DNA from: Shewanella sp. 1CM18E
Lineage (GTDB): Bacteria; Pseudomonadota; Gammaproteobacteria; Enterobacterales; Shewanellaceae
Assembly: GCF_023161665.1 (NCBI RefSeq)
Contig: NZ_JALNTW010000002.1
Coordinates: forward strand, 248,001 to 312,000
DNA: 64,000 nucleotides
Reading direction: 5' to 3'
Shown: piece by piece, positions 36,546 to 44,956 of the stretch
Position numbering within the stretch: the first letter of the stretch is position 1
How the letters are laid out: each line of letters opens with the position of its first letter
Program-made: the position numbers and the translations under genes
The notes under the pieces: generated by a model
The model's database searches: none
What the model saw: the letters and a program-made list of their open reading frames with translations, nothing else
Told to the model about the DNA's origin: nothing

Positions 36546-38519
36546 TTAGTCAGTGCTTGGTTCAGCTAAATCAAACATCTCTAAATAATTCATTCCAGCG
36601 TGAATGCTTAAGTCAAAATTGAGCACTTTATGGCAAACATCATAGAGTGCTTCGCCGAACCATTCTCGATCAAACGCTTCTAACGCGTTGATGATCCCAG
36701 CTTGGCACAAATCGCCTTTTAAGCTTTCCGGCGCCATGGCATCAATAAAGCTAGCTACTAAGCCATATAAATCACGCTCTGCTTCTCCTTCAACTTCCCA
36801 CAGTGTAGGGTCGGCGTACTGACAAGCATAATGGCTGGCAGCAATATCGAGACCTATGCCGAAATTGACTAAAATTGCCTTATTTTCATTACAAATAATA
36901 TTTTTCGGGCAAATCGCACCATGATAAATATCCATTTGATGCATGTATTGCAAGCCGGTAAGCAACTGTTTAAACCACATTAACGGCTGACCTAGGCGAA
37001 TATTTTTCACTTCATCAATTGATTCGCCATACTCCCACGCTCTGGCTATAAACAGCTTTTCGCTTTGCGGTAACTGCCCAAACGCCAATACCTTTTCGAT
37101 ATTCGGGTGATAAACTTTAGCTAGTGTGCGATAAATACTGCTAAGCATCGGCCAATTAGCTTCTACTTTGCTGTAAATTGACACGCCGCACTGATATTGC
37201 CCCTGCAAATGAGTGGCACGCCAAAATTGGCTCGTTTCTTTTGCTGCGATGAATTGCTCGAGCTTGAAGTGGTGATCAATAATAGCCCCTGCACTCACCT
37301 CTATCTTTTCAGGCACGGCGTCACAAACACCGTGATCGATTAATGCAGACAAGTCGCTACGTAGCGCATCTAAATCTGTTGTCGTACCAGCAACAGCCTC
37401 ACGATACCATTGGTATATACGCGGCTGATTTGTTTGCTCTGCAATCGCTAAAAAGCCCTCTGCGTACGACTTAATATCTTCACTGTTGCTAACGTTATCT
37501 TTGATATCGATAAATTCAACATCGCCCAGATCAGAGACAAATATACAGTTACTGGTCCAGCCGCCAACGGTAAAGCCGCGACGATGAATTTGTTGCAGAC
37601 CAGTAACACTGCGACGTAGCACTTCAAGAAGTTGATAGGTGGTCATCTGCTTGGAATCAAGCACATTAAGCGGTACACCACGCGGCATACGAATAGGAAG
37701 GACTAGCTGCTCACCATCTTGGATCAGGGGTGCACAATAAGGAACGCCGCAACAGCCAGATAAAGATTGTAGACGCTGAAATTCACTTCTTAATTGTGAT
37801 TCATGAAACTCTGACTGTTCGCTATCAGTAAATTGAGTAGGAATGAGCACTTTTAATAACCAAGGCGCAGTCCACTCACCGGGATTATATTCAGCTTGCC
37901 AAACTTCTAAGCCGCTTTGAATGAAAAGACATCTTAGCTTAGTGAAGTCTTGAATTTGGTTATTACGCTTTTCAACTATCGCCACTTGGCCAATGGTTTC
38001 AAGCACCAGCTCTTTTTGCGTGTCGGTAACTTGATGCTTTTTAGGTGCAGTAAGTCCCCACTCTGTGGTTAACGCCTCTACAATTTGCTTAGGGGTATAA
38101 ATACTCAGTGAGCCTTGCTGCTTTTCAAGCTCAATCTCTTCACCTTTGCGGCCAGTAACAAACACCATGCCTTGGCACCAAGGCGCGTAAACCCCAACCG
38201 GAATTTTATGCTTGACGTTACCAGCAAGTACGCGAGCCACATAATTTGCCTTTGCTAAACTATTATCTACCTCTCGGCCATCGAGCGACCATGCATGAAG
38301 ACCCGCATCTAAGCGGCCAATGTAACCTTTTACATCAACAACATATACGCCCCACTCACCGATAACCAAGGCATCAACTTCCATCGCTTGGCCAGTTTTT
38401 GTTGGTATTTCAACATTGGTGAGTAAGATATAATCTTCTGGTAATTCATCGGCCAACAAGGAAAATGCCCAACGTTCAGCATCGTTAACCGGCGTCCCAA
38501 AACTAATCATTCTTGCCAT
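36546..38519 (-). CDS. NERD nuclease-like domain fused to two degenerate protein-kinase-like regions
   Basis: 657 residues from the ATG at 38519, which has AAGGAG 6 nt upstream. A NERD domain lies at about 7-125 with PD-(D/E)xK-like residues intact (EVDALVIG, then VVDVKGY). Two regions resembling kinase lobes follow, at about 200-365 and 415-635. In the second, YMHQMDIYHGAICPKNII stands where HRDxKPxN should be, so the catalytic Asp is missing, and NFG replaces DFG. There is no glycine-rich loop. In the first, IHRRGFTVGGWTSNCIF and DIK take the same places. Both therefore look like pseudokinases. NERD-kinase proteins include PglW of Pgl/BREX phage defence, but no other defence genes are nearby. 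Function unknown. Confidence 0.78.
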   Translation of the reverse strand: MARMISFGTPVNDAERWAFSLLADELPEDYILLTNVEIPTKTGQAMEVDALVIGEWGVYVVDVKGYIGRLDAGLHAWSLDGREVDNSLAKANYVARVLAGNVKHKIPVGVYAPWCQGMVFVTGRKGEEIELEKQQGSLSIYTPKQIVEALTTEWGLTAPKKHQVTDTQKELVLETIGQVAIVEKRNNQIQDFTKLRCLFIQSGLEVWQAEYNPGEWTAPWLLKVLIPTQFTDSEQSEFHESQLRSEFQRLQSLSGCCGVPYCAPLIQDGEQLVLPIRMPRGVPLNVLDSKQMTTYQLLEVLRRSVTGLQQIHRRGFTVGGWTSNCIFVSDLGDVEFIDIKDNVSNSEDIKSYAEGFLAIAEQTNQPRIYQWYREAVAGTTTDLDALRSDLSALIDHGVCDAVPEKIEVSAGAIIDHHFKLEQFIAAKETSQFWRATHLQGQYQCGVSIYSKVEANWPMLSSIYRTLAKVYHPNIEKVLAFGQLPQSEKLFIARAWEYGESIDEVKNIRLGQPLMWFKQLLTGLQYMHQMDIYHGAICPKNIICNENKAILVNFGIGLDIAASHYACQYADPTLWEVEGEAERDLYGLVASFIDAMAPESLKGDLCQAGIINALEAFDREWFGEALYDVCHKVLNFDLSIHAGMNYLEMFDLAEPSTD

Positions 38520-38549
38520 TCTTTTCTCCTTCAGTGGCAATTCATACTT

Positions 38550-38813
38550 ATACCAATCAGTATAAACATTTAGTCGATCAGCGAGAGTTTAGCGGTTCTG
38601 AGGCGAGGCAACGAATGAAGGGATAGTAGTTCTACGTTCAAGCTCGTTAACAATGCATCAGGACCGCTAAAACTCGCCATTCTGGAGCGTTTTTGGCTGC
38701 CTACTTCTGCGTTGAATAACCTTAAAAGGGAATAACCATTATTACAGCGATTCGCCTTGAATTAGTTTGCCAAAAACGCTCTGAGTAGGTCAAATCCTTA
38801 TACTGATTGGTAT
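38550..38813. repeat. MITE-like element with terminal and nested inverted repeats
   Basis: 264 bp bounded by a perfect 16-bp terminal inverted repeat ATACCAATCAGTATAA (38550-38565 and the complement at 38798-38813). Inside are two further inverted pairs: a roughly 20-bp arm (38581-38601 with 38658-38677, about three mismatches or gaps) and a perfect 13-bp arm GAGCGTTTTTGGC (38685-38697 with 38769-38781). There is no ORF. The terminal sequence and the GAGCGTTTTTGGC arms resemble dispersed repeats I associate with Shewanella genomes. It lies immediately upstream of the NERD gene, so that gene's promoter must lie in or across it. Confidence 0.8.
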
Positions 38814-38848
38814 TATATTGGACTCTCCGTATTCTTAACTTTTAGGCA

Positions 38849-38878
38849 CAAAAAAGCCACTAATATAAGTGGCTTATT
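38849..38878 (-). terminator. Terminator of rraB
   Basis: AAGCCACT/AGTGGCTT stem (38854-38861 with 38868-38875), 6-nt loop, with an A run on the left that reads as a T run on the minus strand. Confidence 0.8.
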
Positions 38879-38901
38879 ACAAAATTGGTCAAACGATTGA
38901 T

Positions 38902-39288
38902 TTAGTGCTTACAATCGTCGCCACACTCGTGTGCGTCGTCAGCAAAATCATCGTCGCCTTCTTGGTGTTGCATCACGCCCCAACCGTCAGTCACGCCGCC
39001 AAACTCTTGTGCAAACTCATGTAGGCTAACTTCTTGCTCAGCGATAGCGTCATATTCTGGCACCATATTTAGGCAAACAATAAGCTCCCACTTACCTGAC
39101 TCATCGTTTAGAAGCAGTTCAATTTCGCCTTCTAGATCTGATTTACCGAGTTCTTCAAGGGCTGATTCAGCATCACGCTGATCTTCAAAAACTAAGAAGA
39201 AATCGACATCAAGTGCTTTTGATAGATCAATGCCTGCATCAGCCATTGCTTCAAGCATTTTACCATTGTCATCATCTGGAAATTGCAT
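38902..39288 (-). CDS. rraB: RraB-like ribonuclease E inhibitor
   Basis: 128 acidic residues. The start MQFPDDDNGKMLEAMADAG, the core VDFFLVFEDQRDAESALEEL and the ending with Asp- and His-rich DDDFADDAHECGDDCKH match the RraB family. RraB binds the C-terminal scaffold of RNase E and changes which mRNAs are degraded. The His/Cys-rich tail could bind metal. It lies 20 bp after the ybcJ-like gene, so the two RNA-related genes probably share a transcript. Confidence 0.8.
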   Translation of the reverse strand: MQFPDDDNGKMLEAMADAGIDLSKALDVDFFLVFEDQRDAESALEELGKSDLEGEIELLLNDESGKWELIVCLNMVPEYDAIAEQEVSLHEFAQEFGGVTDGWGVMQHQEGDDDFADDAHECGDDCKH

Positions 39289-39308
39289 GTTAATCCTCTC
39301 TAAATCAC

Positions 39309-39539
39309 TTATTCAGCAATAATCTTAACGCTTTCACCGTTAAAGCTAACCACTTCGCCTGCAACGACTTTCTTACGCTTGCGGGTTTCAACTTCACCAT
39401 TAACGGTTACTTGGCCTTCAGAAATAACGTGCTTGGCTTCGCCACCAGCACTCATCATTCCTTGAACTTTCAACACTTTGTATAACTCGATGTATTCTTC
39501 GCCTGACTTTAATGTCAGCGTTGGAGTATCTGCACTCAC
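39309..39539 (-). CDS. ybcJ: YbcJ-like S4 RNA-binding protein
   Basis: 76 residues forming a minimal S4 domain. EYIELYKVLKVQGMMSAGGEAKHVISEGQVTVNG with the following basic ETRKRKKV is the typical RNA-binding loop. YbcJ proteins are small cytosolic RNA binders of unclear role. It is immediately upstream of rraB. Confidence 0.88.
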   Translation of the reverse strand: MSADTPTLTLKSGEEYIELYKVLKVQGMMSAGGEAKHVISEGQVTVNGEVETRKRKKVVAGEVVSFNGESVKIIAE

Positions 39540-39609
39540 TGTATTTCGCCTTTAATAACTAAATCTGACGGCATTATAGCACTCAATTTATAATGCGAGT
39601 GCATGGTTT

Positions 39610-40143
39610 CTAACACCTTTGTGCTGCCAATAGTCCATAAATACAATCATCAAACCATTGGTCACCAATTTTGCAGTTTTCATGCAGTAAGCCTTCACGC
39701 ACGAAACCGCATTTTTCAAGCACTTTGGCTGAAGCAATATTTGGCTCCACACAATAAGCTATAAACTTATGTGGTTTATAAGCTAAACAAGCCCAGTCGA
39801 CAATTGCTTGAAGGGCTTCACTAGCAAAACCTTGACCATGGGTATCAGGATGAAGCATGTAGCCAACCTGTATTTGTCCCATTTCAACGTCAGTATGCTG
39901 TAGACCGATAAAGCCAACAAAAGCTTGTGTATGAACGTCCTCAATAATAGTGAGTAACCACTCGCCTTCGTCAAACTCTTGGCTTTTTAATACACGCTCG
40001 AACTTTTGGCGTATCACAGATTCGGTTTGAGGTTTACGTACAAACTCATTGAGTTGTTCATTTGAGTGAGTATATAAAAAGTTGTTCCAATCACTGGCAA
40101 CAACCGTTCTTAACCTTAATCTATCGGTATACAGTTCGAGCAT
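39610..40143 (-). CDS. GNAT acetyltransferase, RimJ/RimL type
   Basis: 177 residues. It begins with the LYTDRLRLRTV strand common to RimJ/RimL/RimI-like enzymes, has the acetyl-CoA loop HGQGFASEAL (motif A) and the C-terminal SAKVLEKCGFVREG. It transfers acetyl from acetyl-CoA to an amino group of a protein N-terminus or small molecule. The substrate is unknown. It lies between ppiC and ybcJ on the same strand. Confidence 0.9.
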   Translation of the reverse strand: MLELYTDRLRLRTVVASDWNNFLYTHSNEQLNEFVRKPQTESVIRQKFERVLKSQEFDEGEWLLTIIEDVHTQAFVGFIGLQHTDVEMGQIQVGYMLHPDTHGQGFASEALQAIVDWACLAYKPHKFIAYCVEPNIASAKVLEKCGFVREGLLHENCKIGDQWFDDCIYGLLAAQRC

Positions 40144-40177
40144 GTTAATTCCTTCTTAAACAACAAGTGACGACAGA

Positions 40178-40456
40178 TTAACCTCTGCTAGTCACTTCTA
40201 GAAGGTGGTAACCAAATTGTGTTTTAACTGGGCCTTGAACTTCATTTAAAGGCGCGCTGAACACAACTTCGTCAAACTCTTTAACCATCATACCTGGGCC
40301 AAATGAACCTAGATCGCCACCTTGTGCTGAAGATGGGCAAGATGAGTTAGCTTTTGCTACATCGCCAAAGTCTGCACCGTCAAGGATCTGCTGCTTAAGT
40401 TCTAGACACTGTGCTTCTGAATCTACTAGTAGGTGTCTTGCTGTTGCTTGTACCAT
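40178..40456 (-). CDS. ppiC: PpiC, cytosolic parvulin peptidyl-prolyl isomerase
   Basis: 92 residues, a single parvulin domain with no signal peptide. It starts ATARHLLVDSEAQCLELK, continues FGDVAKANSSCPSSAQGGDLGSFGPG and ends VKTQFGYHLLEV, a very close match to E. coli PpiC (93 residues). It speeds cis-trans isomerisation of peptide bonds before proline. It stands 35 bp upstream of the GNAT gene. Confidence 0.95.
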   Translation of the reverse strand: MVQATARHLLVDSEAQCLELKQQILDGADFGDVAKANSSCPSSAQGGDLGSFGPGMMVKEFDEVVFSAPLNEVQGPVKTQFGYHLLEVTSRG

Positions 40457-40494
40457 GGTTTACTCCCATAAAATAATTGTTATTGCCTGTTAGA

Positions 40495-40550
40495 CAAAAT
40501 AAAACCCTGCCAGTATATACCAAATTTTGCGGTACATCCCAGCAGGGTTA
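40495..40550 (-). terminator. Probable terminator of the DUF885 gene
   Basis: AACCCTGC/GCAGGGTT stem (40503-40510 with 40542-40549) encloses 31 nt with weaker pairing inside. T-rich sequence follows on the minus strand. Confidence 0.5.
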
Positions 40551-40566
40551 TTACAGATTGATTAAC

Positions 40567-42399
40567 TTACTTTTGCTTTGCAATCCAATCGTTCACTTTT
40601 AACTCCATCACTTCCATTGGCAGTGAACCTGTAGTCAAAATTTGATCGTGATAGGCTTTCAAATCAAACTTATCACCTAACTCTTTTTCAGCTTTTGCAC
40701 GAAGTGCCAAGATCTGTAGTTGCCCAACTTTATAGCTCAAGGCTTGACCAGGTATCGCCATATAACGCTCTACTTCAGCGATAATATCGGTTTCCGCCAT
40801 TGGCGAGTTATCTTTCATATATTGAATAGCTTGCTCACGGCTCCAGCCTTTAGCATGCAAGCCTGTATCAACGACTAAGCGCATTGCACGTAGCATTTCA
40901 TCAGACAGTTTACCAAAGTACTGATATGGATCTTCAAACAGACCCATTTCAATACCTAGATATTCAGCATACAGTGCCCAGCCTTCTTCAAACGCTGTGT
41001 AACCACCAAAGCGTTGGAACTCTGGTACACCTGTTAGCTCTTGCTTAATGGCAATCTGGAAGTGGTGCCCCGGCGCAGCTTCATGCAAAGATAACGTAGT
41101 CATGCCCCACTTTGGCTGTGCCTTTAAATTATAGGTATTGATATAGAACACACCTGGGCGTGAGCCATCAACTGCCGGAGACTGATAAGAGGCACCCGCA
41201 GCAGACTGCTCTCTAAAGCTCTCAACTGGTTTAACAATGTAGTCCGCTTTAGGCATTACGTTAAAGTACTTAGGTAGCTCGACATTAATCTTATCTTTAA
41301 GCCCCATGTAACCATCAACTAAGTCTTGACGTTCAGTAAAGAAATACTGTGGTTCAGATGACAGTGACGCGAAAAATGCGGTTAAGTCACCTTCAAAACC
41401 CACTTGAACACGTACTTTATCCATCTCTGATAAAATACGTGCGACCTCTTCTAGACCCACTTTATGAATTTCATCAACCGGCATTGTCGTCGTAGTATGG
41501 GTATTGGCTAAATGCTGATACCAAACTTTACCGTTTGGTAAGCCCCACCAACCATCTGTTGCCCTCGACGACTTAAGGTAGGTGTTTTGAAAATAATCAC
41601 GAAGTCCAGTCAGCTCTGGTAGTAACTGTTCACCAATAAGCTGAGTATACTCTTGCGTCAATGCTTGCTTATCAGCTTCTGAAAATGACTCTGGCATCAA
41701 AGTGATAGGTGTATAAAATAAGCTATCGCTGACATTATCAACTAACTGTGCAGAGAGTTGTGGAATAATACGTTCAACTAGCACTCGTGGCAGCACAACT
41801 TTGCTCTCAATGCCTTCATCCATGCGCACTTGAGCGAGCTTTACCCACTCGATGAAACCTTGCAGACGCTTTTGCCAGTTACGGTAGTCTTCTACGGTTT
41901 TAAAAGGCTGCGCGCTTTCACCACTACCAAGCTGAACCATGCTAATCACGGTGCTGTAGAACTGGTTCATTGGCATAAAATGATTAGGGAACGTTTCGTC
42001 CGCTAATGCCACATTACGATTATAAGTAAACATGTCGTAGCTAAGCTTCAATGCGTCAGGCAATTGTTCTCTATCTATTTTCTTTACGTCTTTTAAATAT
42101 TGAGTATTCAAATTATGACGCTCAGTTAAATAGGCATGCGACAAGCCATCGCCAAACTGGTCATTGTAATCATTAACACCAACATAAGTCGCATAGATAG
42201 GCTCCAGCTTTAGCTTGTCTTTGAAAAATTTGTCTACCAAGGCCAAATACGCTTGCTCTGCAGACTGAGTTTGACTCGCTTCTACCGGCGCTTTTTGTAG
42301 TGATTTATTTGCTTGTTGTAACTGCTCACTTTCGTTATTGTCACAGCCGGTAAGACCTATGATTGCGCCAATTGACAGCGCTAGTACCGCCTTCCTCAT
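40567..42399 (-). CDS. DUF885 lipoprotein, probable metallopeptidase
   Basis: 610 residues from the ATG at 42399, preceded by AGAAGGA; the longer frame to 42486 would overlap the divergent gene and bury the signal. A lipoprotein signal peptide ends IGLTGC (Cys19). The DUF885 domain fills the rest and holds the zinc-site-like motif SLHEAAPGHHFQ, followed later by FEEGWALYAEYLG with the expected Glu. Members are thought to be zinc peptidases related to the M32/M3 fold. It is probably periplasmic, anchored to the outer membrane. Confidence 0.85.
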   Translation of the reverse strand: MRKAVLALSIGAIIGLTGCDNNESEQLQQANKSLQKAPVEASQTQSAEQAYLALVDKFFKDKLKLEPIYATYVGVNDYNDQFGDGLSHAYLTERHNLNTQYLKDVKKIDREQLPDALKLSYDMFTYNRNVALADETFPNHFMPMNQFYSTVISMVQLGSGESAQPFKTVEDYRNWQKRLQGFIEWVKLAQVRMDEGIESKVVLPRVLVERIIPQLSAQLVDNVSDSLFYTPITLMPESFSEADKQALTQEYTQLIGEQLLPELTGLRDYFQNTYLKSSRATDGWWGLPNGKVWYQHLANTHTTTTMPVDEIHKVGLEEVARILSEMDKVRVQVGFEGDLTAFFASLSSEPQYFFTERQDLVDGYMGLKDKINVELPKYFNVMPKADYIVKPVESFREQSAAGASYQSPAVDGSRPGVFYINTYNLKAQPKWGMTTLSLHEAAPGHHFQIAIKQELTGVPEFQRFGGYTAFEEGWALYAEYLGIEMGLFEDPYQYFGKLSDEMLRAMRLVVDTGLHAKGWSREQAIQYMKDNSPMAETDIIAEVERYMAIPGQALSYKVGQLQILALRAKAEKELGDKFDLKAYHDQILTTGSLPMEVMELKVNDWIAKQK

Positions 42400-42473
42400 T
42401 TTGTTATTCCTTCTATTTATTGTTCTATACTTATACAGGTATTCATAAAACCTGAGCTGTAAAGGAGCTTTCA

Positions 42474-42980
42474 ATGATTTATTCATTTAGTAACTCAGGT
42501 TTTAGAGATCCTGAAACAGGCGTTTATAACCAAACCTATTTTATGGAGGTCTTTAATCGTGAATGGCATCGGCACATTCGCGACAATCAAAGCTTGGCGT
42601 TATTGTATCTATGCCCACACATTCATGAAACTATTTATCAACCTCAATTGTTAGAATTATTCATGAAGCAGGTACAACTTGCTTTATTACGGACAACGGA
42701 TTTACTCGCTAGGCTTGATAATCAAGCATTTGCATTAGGTATTTTTGAAATAAACAATGCTGGAACGCAGGTCGTGCTTGAGCGATTAGAATCTAAAATA
42801 GCTGAATTTAATAACAACCTATTATCACAGCGCCATAGCCCAATTGAGTATGAGTTAGGTGGATGTGTATGTCGCCCTAATAAAGGGCTTTATCTAGACA
42901 ATTTATTTACGACTGTAGAAAAGCACACCCAGCAATTGCAAAGCAAGCACCATTCTGTCGCCAAGGTAATTCAATTTTAA
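42474..42980 (+). CDS. Short protein with a degenerate GGDEF domain
   Basis: 168 residues. DPETGVYNQTYFMEVFNREWHRHIRDNQSLALLYL lines up with the start of diguanylate cyclase domains, but the metal-binding aspartate site is lost (CPHIHE). The GG(D/E)EF site reads RLDNQAF, so it should not make cyclic di-GMP. No membrane helix or sensor domain is present. It may bind a nucleotide or partner as a non-catalytic remnant. It is divergent from the DUF885 gene and is followed by a strong terminator. Confidence 0.75.
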   Translation: MIYSFSNSGFRDPETGVYNQTYFMEVFNREWHRHIRDNQSLALLYLCPHIHETIYQPQLLELFMKQVQLALLRTTDLLARLDNQAFALGIFEINNAGTQVVLERLESKIAEFNNNLLSQRHSPIEYELGGCVCRPNKGLYLDNLFTTVEKHTQQLQSKHHSVAKVIQF

Positions 42981-43040
42981 ACCCATAACAAAGCTCTCGA
43001 TTCGAATAGTTGTAATCGACATACAACTTGAATGAATAGC

Positions 43041-43074
43041 TAATAAAAAAGCCCCTAAAAAGGGGCTTTTTCTA
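43041..43074. terminator. Bidirectional terminator
   Basis: AAAAAGCCCCT/AGGGGCTTTTT (43046-43056 with 43061-43071) with a 4-nt loop. It serves the rightward GGDEF-like gene and the leftward TonB2 operon. Confidence 0.92.
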
Positions 43075-43084
43075 ATCACTTAGA

Positions 43085-44332
43085 TTAAAGACTCACGTTA
43101 TGAACGCGGGCTTTCTCTTTGATGTAAGCGATATAGCTTTTAGCTGAGCGTGCGGTTTTCTTATCATTAGCAGCAAGCTTGGCATATTTGTATGCTGACT
43201 TATACTGCTTTTGATTTAGATAAGAAAGTGCAAGTTCAAACTGCACTTCACCAGGACTCTTAACACCTGCATCTAAAGCCTTTCTTAACGCTGTAATAGC
43301 AGCTTTATGCTGACCATCTAGCGACAAGATACGGCCTTGTCTTAGATAAAGTTTACCTGAATTATTGATTGCAGCAGCCTTACCATATGTTGCAGCAGCT
43401 TGTTTCAGCTCCTTGGCATTATGATAAAAACCGGCAAGAGTGGTTAAGCTCTTTTCATCTTCTTTAATCAATCCAGACTTCATGTGCTTAGCAAAAATCT
43501 GCGCAGCATTATATGGCGAACCATTTTGTGCCAACAGTTGAGTCAGACGTGTAATATTACCCGCTGTCTCTAAAAAACCATTTTTGTAAGCTAAGTCATA
43601 CGTTGCTAGTGACTTAGTGTAGTCTTCAGTCATCAAGTAAAACTGTGCCAATTGAACCCATAAGCGCTTGTCGTCTTGGAACAATGGAACCATGATTTCA
43701 AGTACTTTAACTGCTTCTTTATACTTCTTTTGGTTGAAGTAAGCAGTTAGCTTCATTTGGTACAAGCCTTTATCCGGCTCTTTCGCTAGCGATAAACCTT
43801 TATCAGCAACTTCTAGTACTTTGTTCCACTCTTTCTGCTCAGAGTACGCAATACCGATACGACGGTATACTTGCGGATCTTCCTTACAGGTAAACTCCAT
43901 CCACTTGTAATACATTGGGATAGACTCTTTAAACTTTTTATCTCCAATTAGAAGATCAGCATAGAGTCTTAGAGTTTGAGCGTGGTCAACACCGCCTAGA
44001 ATATCAGCATCCACCGCAGCCTTAAGGTACTTAGTTGCTGTACCCATTTGGCCTTTTTCCGCATAGAAGTTACCTAACATACGGGCGATATAGGCTTTAT
44101 CGAAATCATTTTTAGCGTTTGCTTCTAAAAGAATCGAGATCGCTTCATCTAGATTGCCTTCAGTGTAGGCTTCAAAAGAACGTTGGACTTTCTTTGATGC
44201 ACTTTGACCAACAGCTTTCGATTTACGCTTTTCAATCGGACACTTTTCTGCAGCATAGGCTACTGGTGCAACAGCTACGCTCCCACCTAAACAAAGTAAT
44301 AAGGCAGCGGCTATAGAATTAACTTTAGTCAT
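43085..44332 (-). CDS. TPR-repeat periplasmic protein of the TonB2 operon
   Basis: 415 residues. A signal peptide (about 1-27, ending AYAAEK) precedes at least eight tetratricopeptide-like helix pairs, for example AYIARMLGNFYAEKGQMGTATKYLKAAVDA and LWVQLAQFYLMTEDYTKSLATYDLAYKNG. It is a periplasmic scaffold, last in the operon, 2 bp after tonB. Its place suggests it helps the TtpC-TonB2 complex reach receptors, but its role is inferred only from position. Confidence 0.85.
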   Translation of the reverse strand: MTKVNSIAAALLLCLGGSVAVAPVAYAAEKCPIEKRKSKAVGQSASKKVQRSFEAYTEGNLDEAISILLEANAKNDFDKAYIARMLGNFYAEKGQMGTATKYLKAAVDADILGGVDHAQTLRLYADLLIGDKKFKESIPMYYKWMEFTCKEDPQVYRRIGIAYSEQKEWNKVLEVADKGLSLAKEPDKGLYQMKLTAYFNQKKYKEAVKVLEIMVPLFQDDKRLWVQLAQFYLMTEDYTKSLATYDLAYKNGFLETAGNITRLTQLLAQNGSPYNAAQIFAKHMKSGLIKEDEKSLTTLAGFYHNAKELKQAAATYGKAAAINNSGKLYLRQGRILSLDGQHKAAITALRKALDAGVKSPGEVQFELALSYLNQKQYKSAYKYAKLAANDKKTARSAKSYIAYIKEKARVHNVSL

Positions 44333-44334
44333 TA

Positions 44335-44955
44335 TTATCTGCCTCCTTTATCTAATGTGAAATCAAGTTGTACCGTCATGCCAGGTTGTTTAAGGGCTTT
44401 ACCGTCAACAATCTTTGGCTTGTACTTCCACTTTTTAAGTGCGCGGCGTGCTTCTTTGTTAAATAAACGTTTTGGTTCAGCTTTAATCACCTTAACGTCT
44501 TCAACACCACCAAGTTCGTTAATGGTAAAGCTAAGTTGTACCCAACCTTCTTTACCGTCACGTGCTGCAGCAATTGGATACTGAGGCTCGATTCGTACGA
44601 TAGGTGTAGCATCACCGTCTCGCGTCATCATGTTGCCTAGTTTAAATCCAGTATTCGCTCCACCGGCTTCAACTCCACCCATATTAAATGACATATTGGT
44701 ATCAATGTCAGATGAACTATCTGGTGGCGTAGTATCCGGCTTTGGCGGTTGCTCTGGGGGTGTAGGCGGCTTAGGCTTAACCCTTGGCTTTTTCTGCGCA
44801 GATGCGTCATCTCTGTTCATGGTAATTTCAATGACAGGTGTTTCTGTCGAGGTTTCGTGGCGGGTTGGACCGCCACCTACCAAGAAAGCCATGAAGACAA
44901 ACAAAGCAAAAGTCACAGCAGCACCAATTATCAGTGATACTATTCCTCTCAGCAT
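44335..44955 (-). CDS. tonB2: TonB2-type energy transducer
   Basis: 206 residues from the ATG at 44955, 1 bp after the exbD stop. An N-terminal membrane helix (about 4-27) is followed by a short Pro/Lys-rich spacer (KPRVKPKPPTPPEQPPKP). The C-terminal TonB domain has EPQYPIAAARDGKEGWVQLSFTI and ends VQLDFTL. The short spacer is typical of Vibrio/Shewanella TonB2 proteins compared with E. coli TonB. It transmits proton-motive force from ExbB-ExbD to outer-membrane receptors such as those at 3162 and 49561. Confidence 0.92.
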   Translation of the reverse strand: MLRGIVSLIIGAAVTFALFVFMAFLVGGGPTRHETSTETPVIEITMNRDDASAQKKPRVKPKPPTPPEQPPKPDTTPPDSSSDIDTNMSFNMGGVEAGGANTGFKLGNMMTRDGDATPIVRIEPQYPIAAARDGKEGWVQLSFTINELGGVEDVKVIKAEPKRLFNKEARRALKKWKYKPKIVDGKALKQPGMTVQLDFTLDKGGR

Positions 44956-44956
44956 A

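Noticed and set aside
36546..38519. Calling the NERD protein an active Ser/Thr kinase or a complete BREX/Pgl component
   Set aside because: The HRD and DFG aspartates are absent in both kinase-like regions, and no pglX, pglZ, methyltransferase or helicase partner lies nearby.
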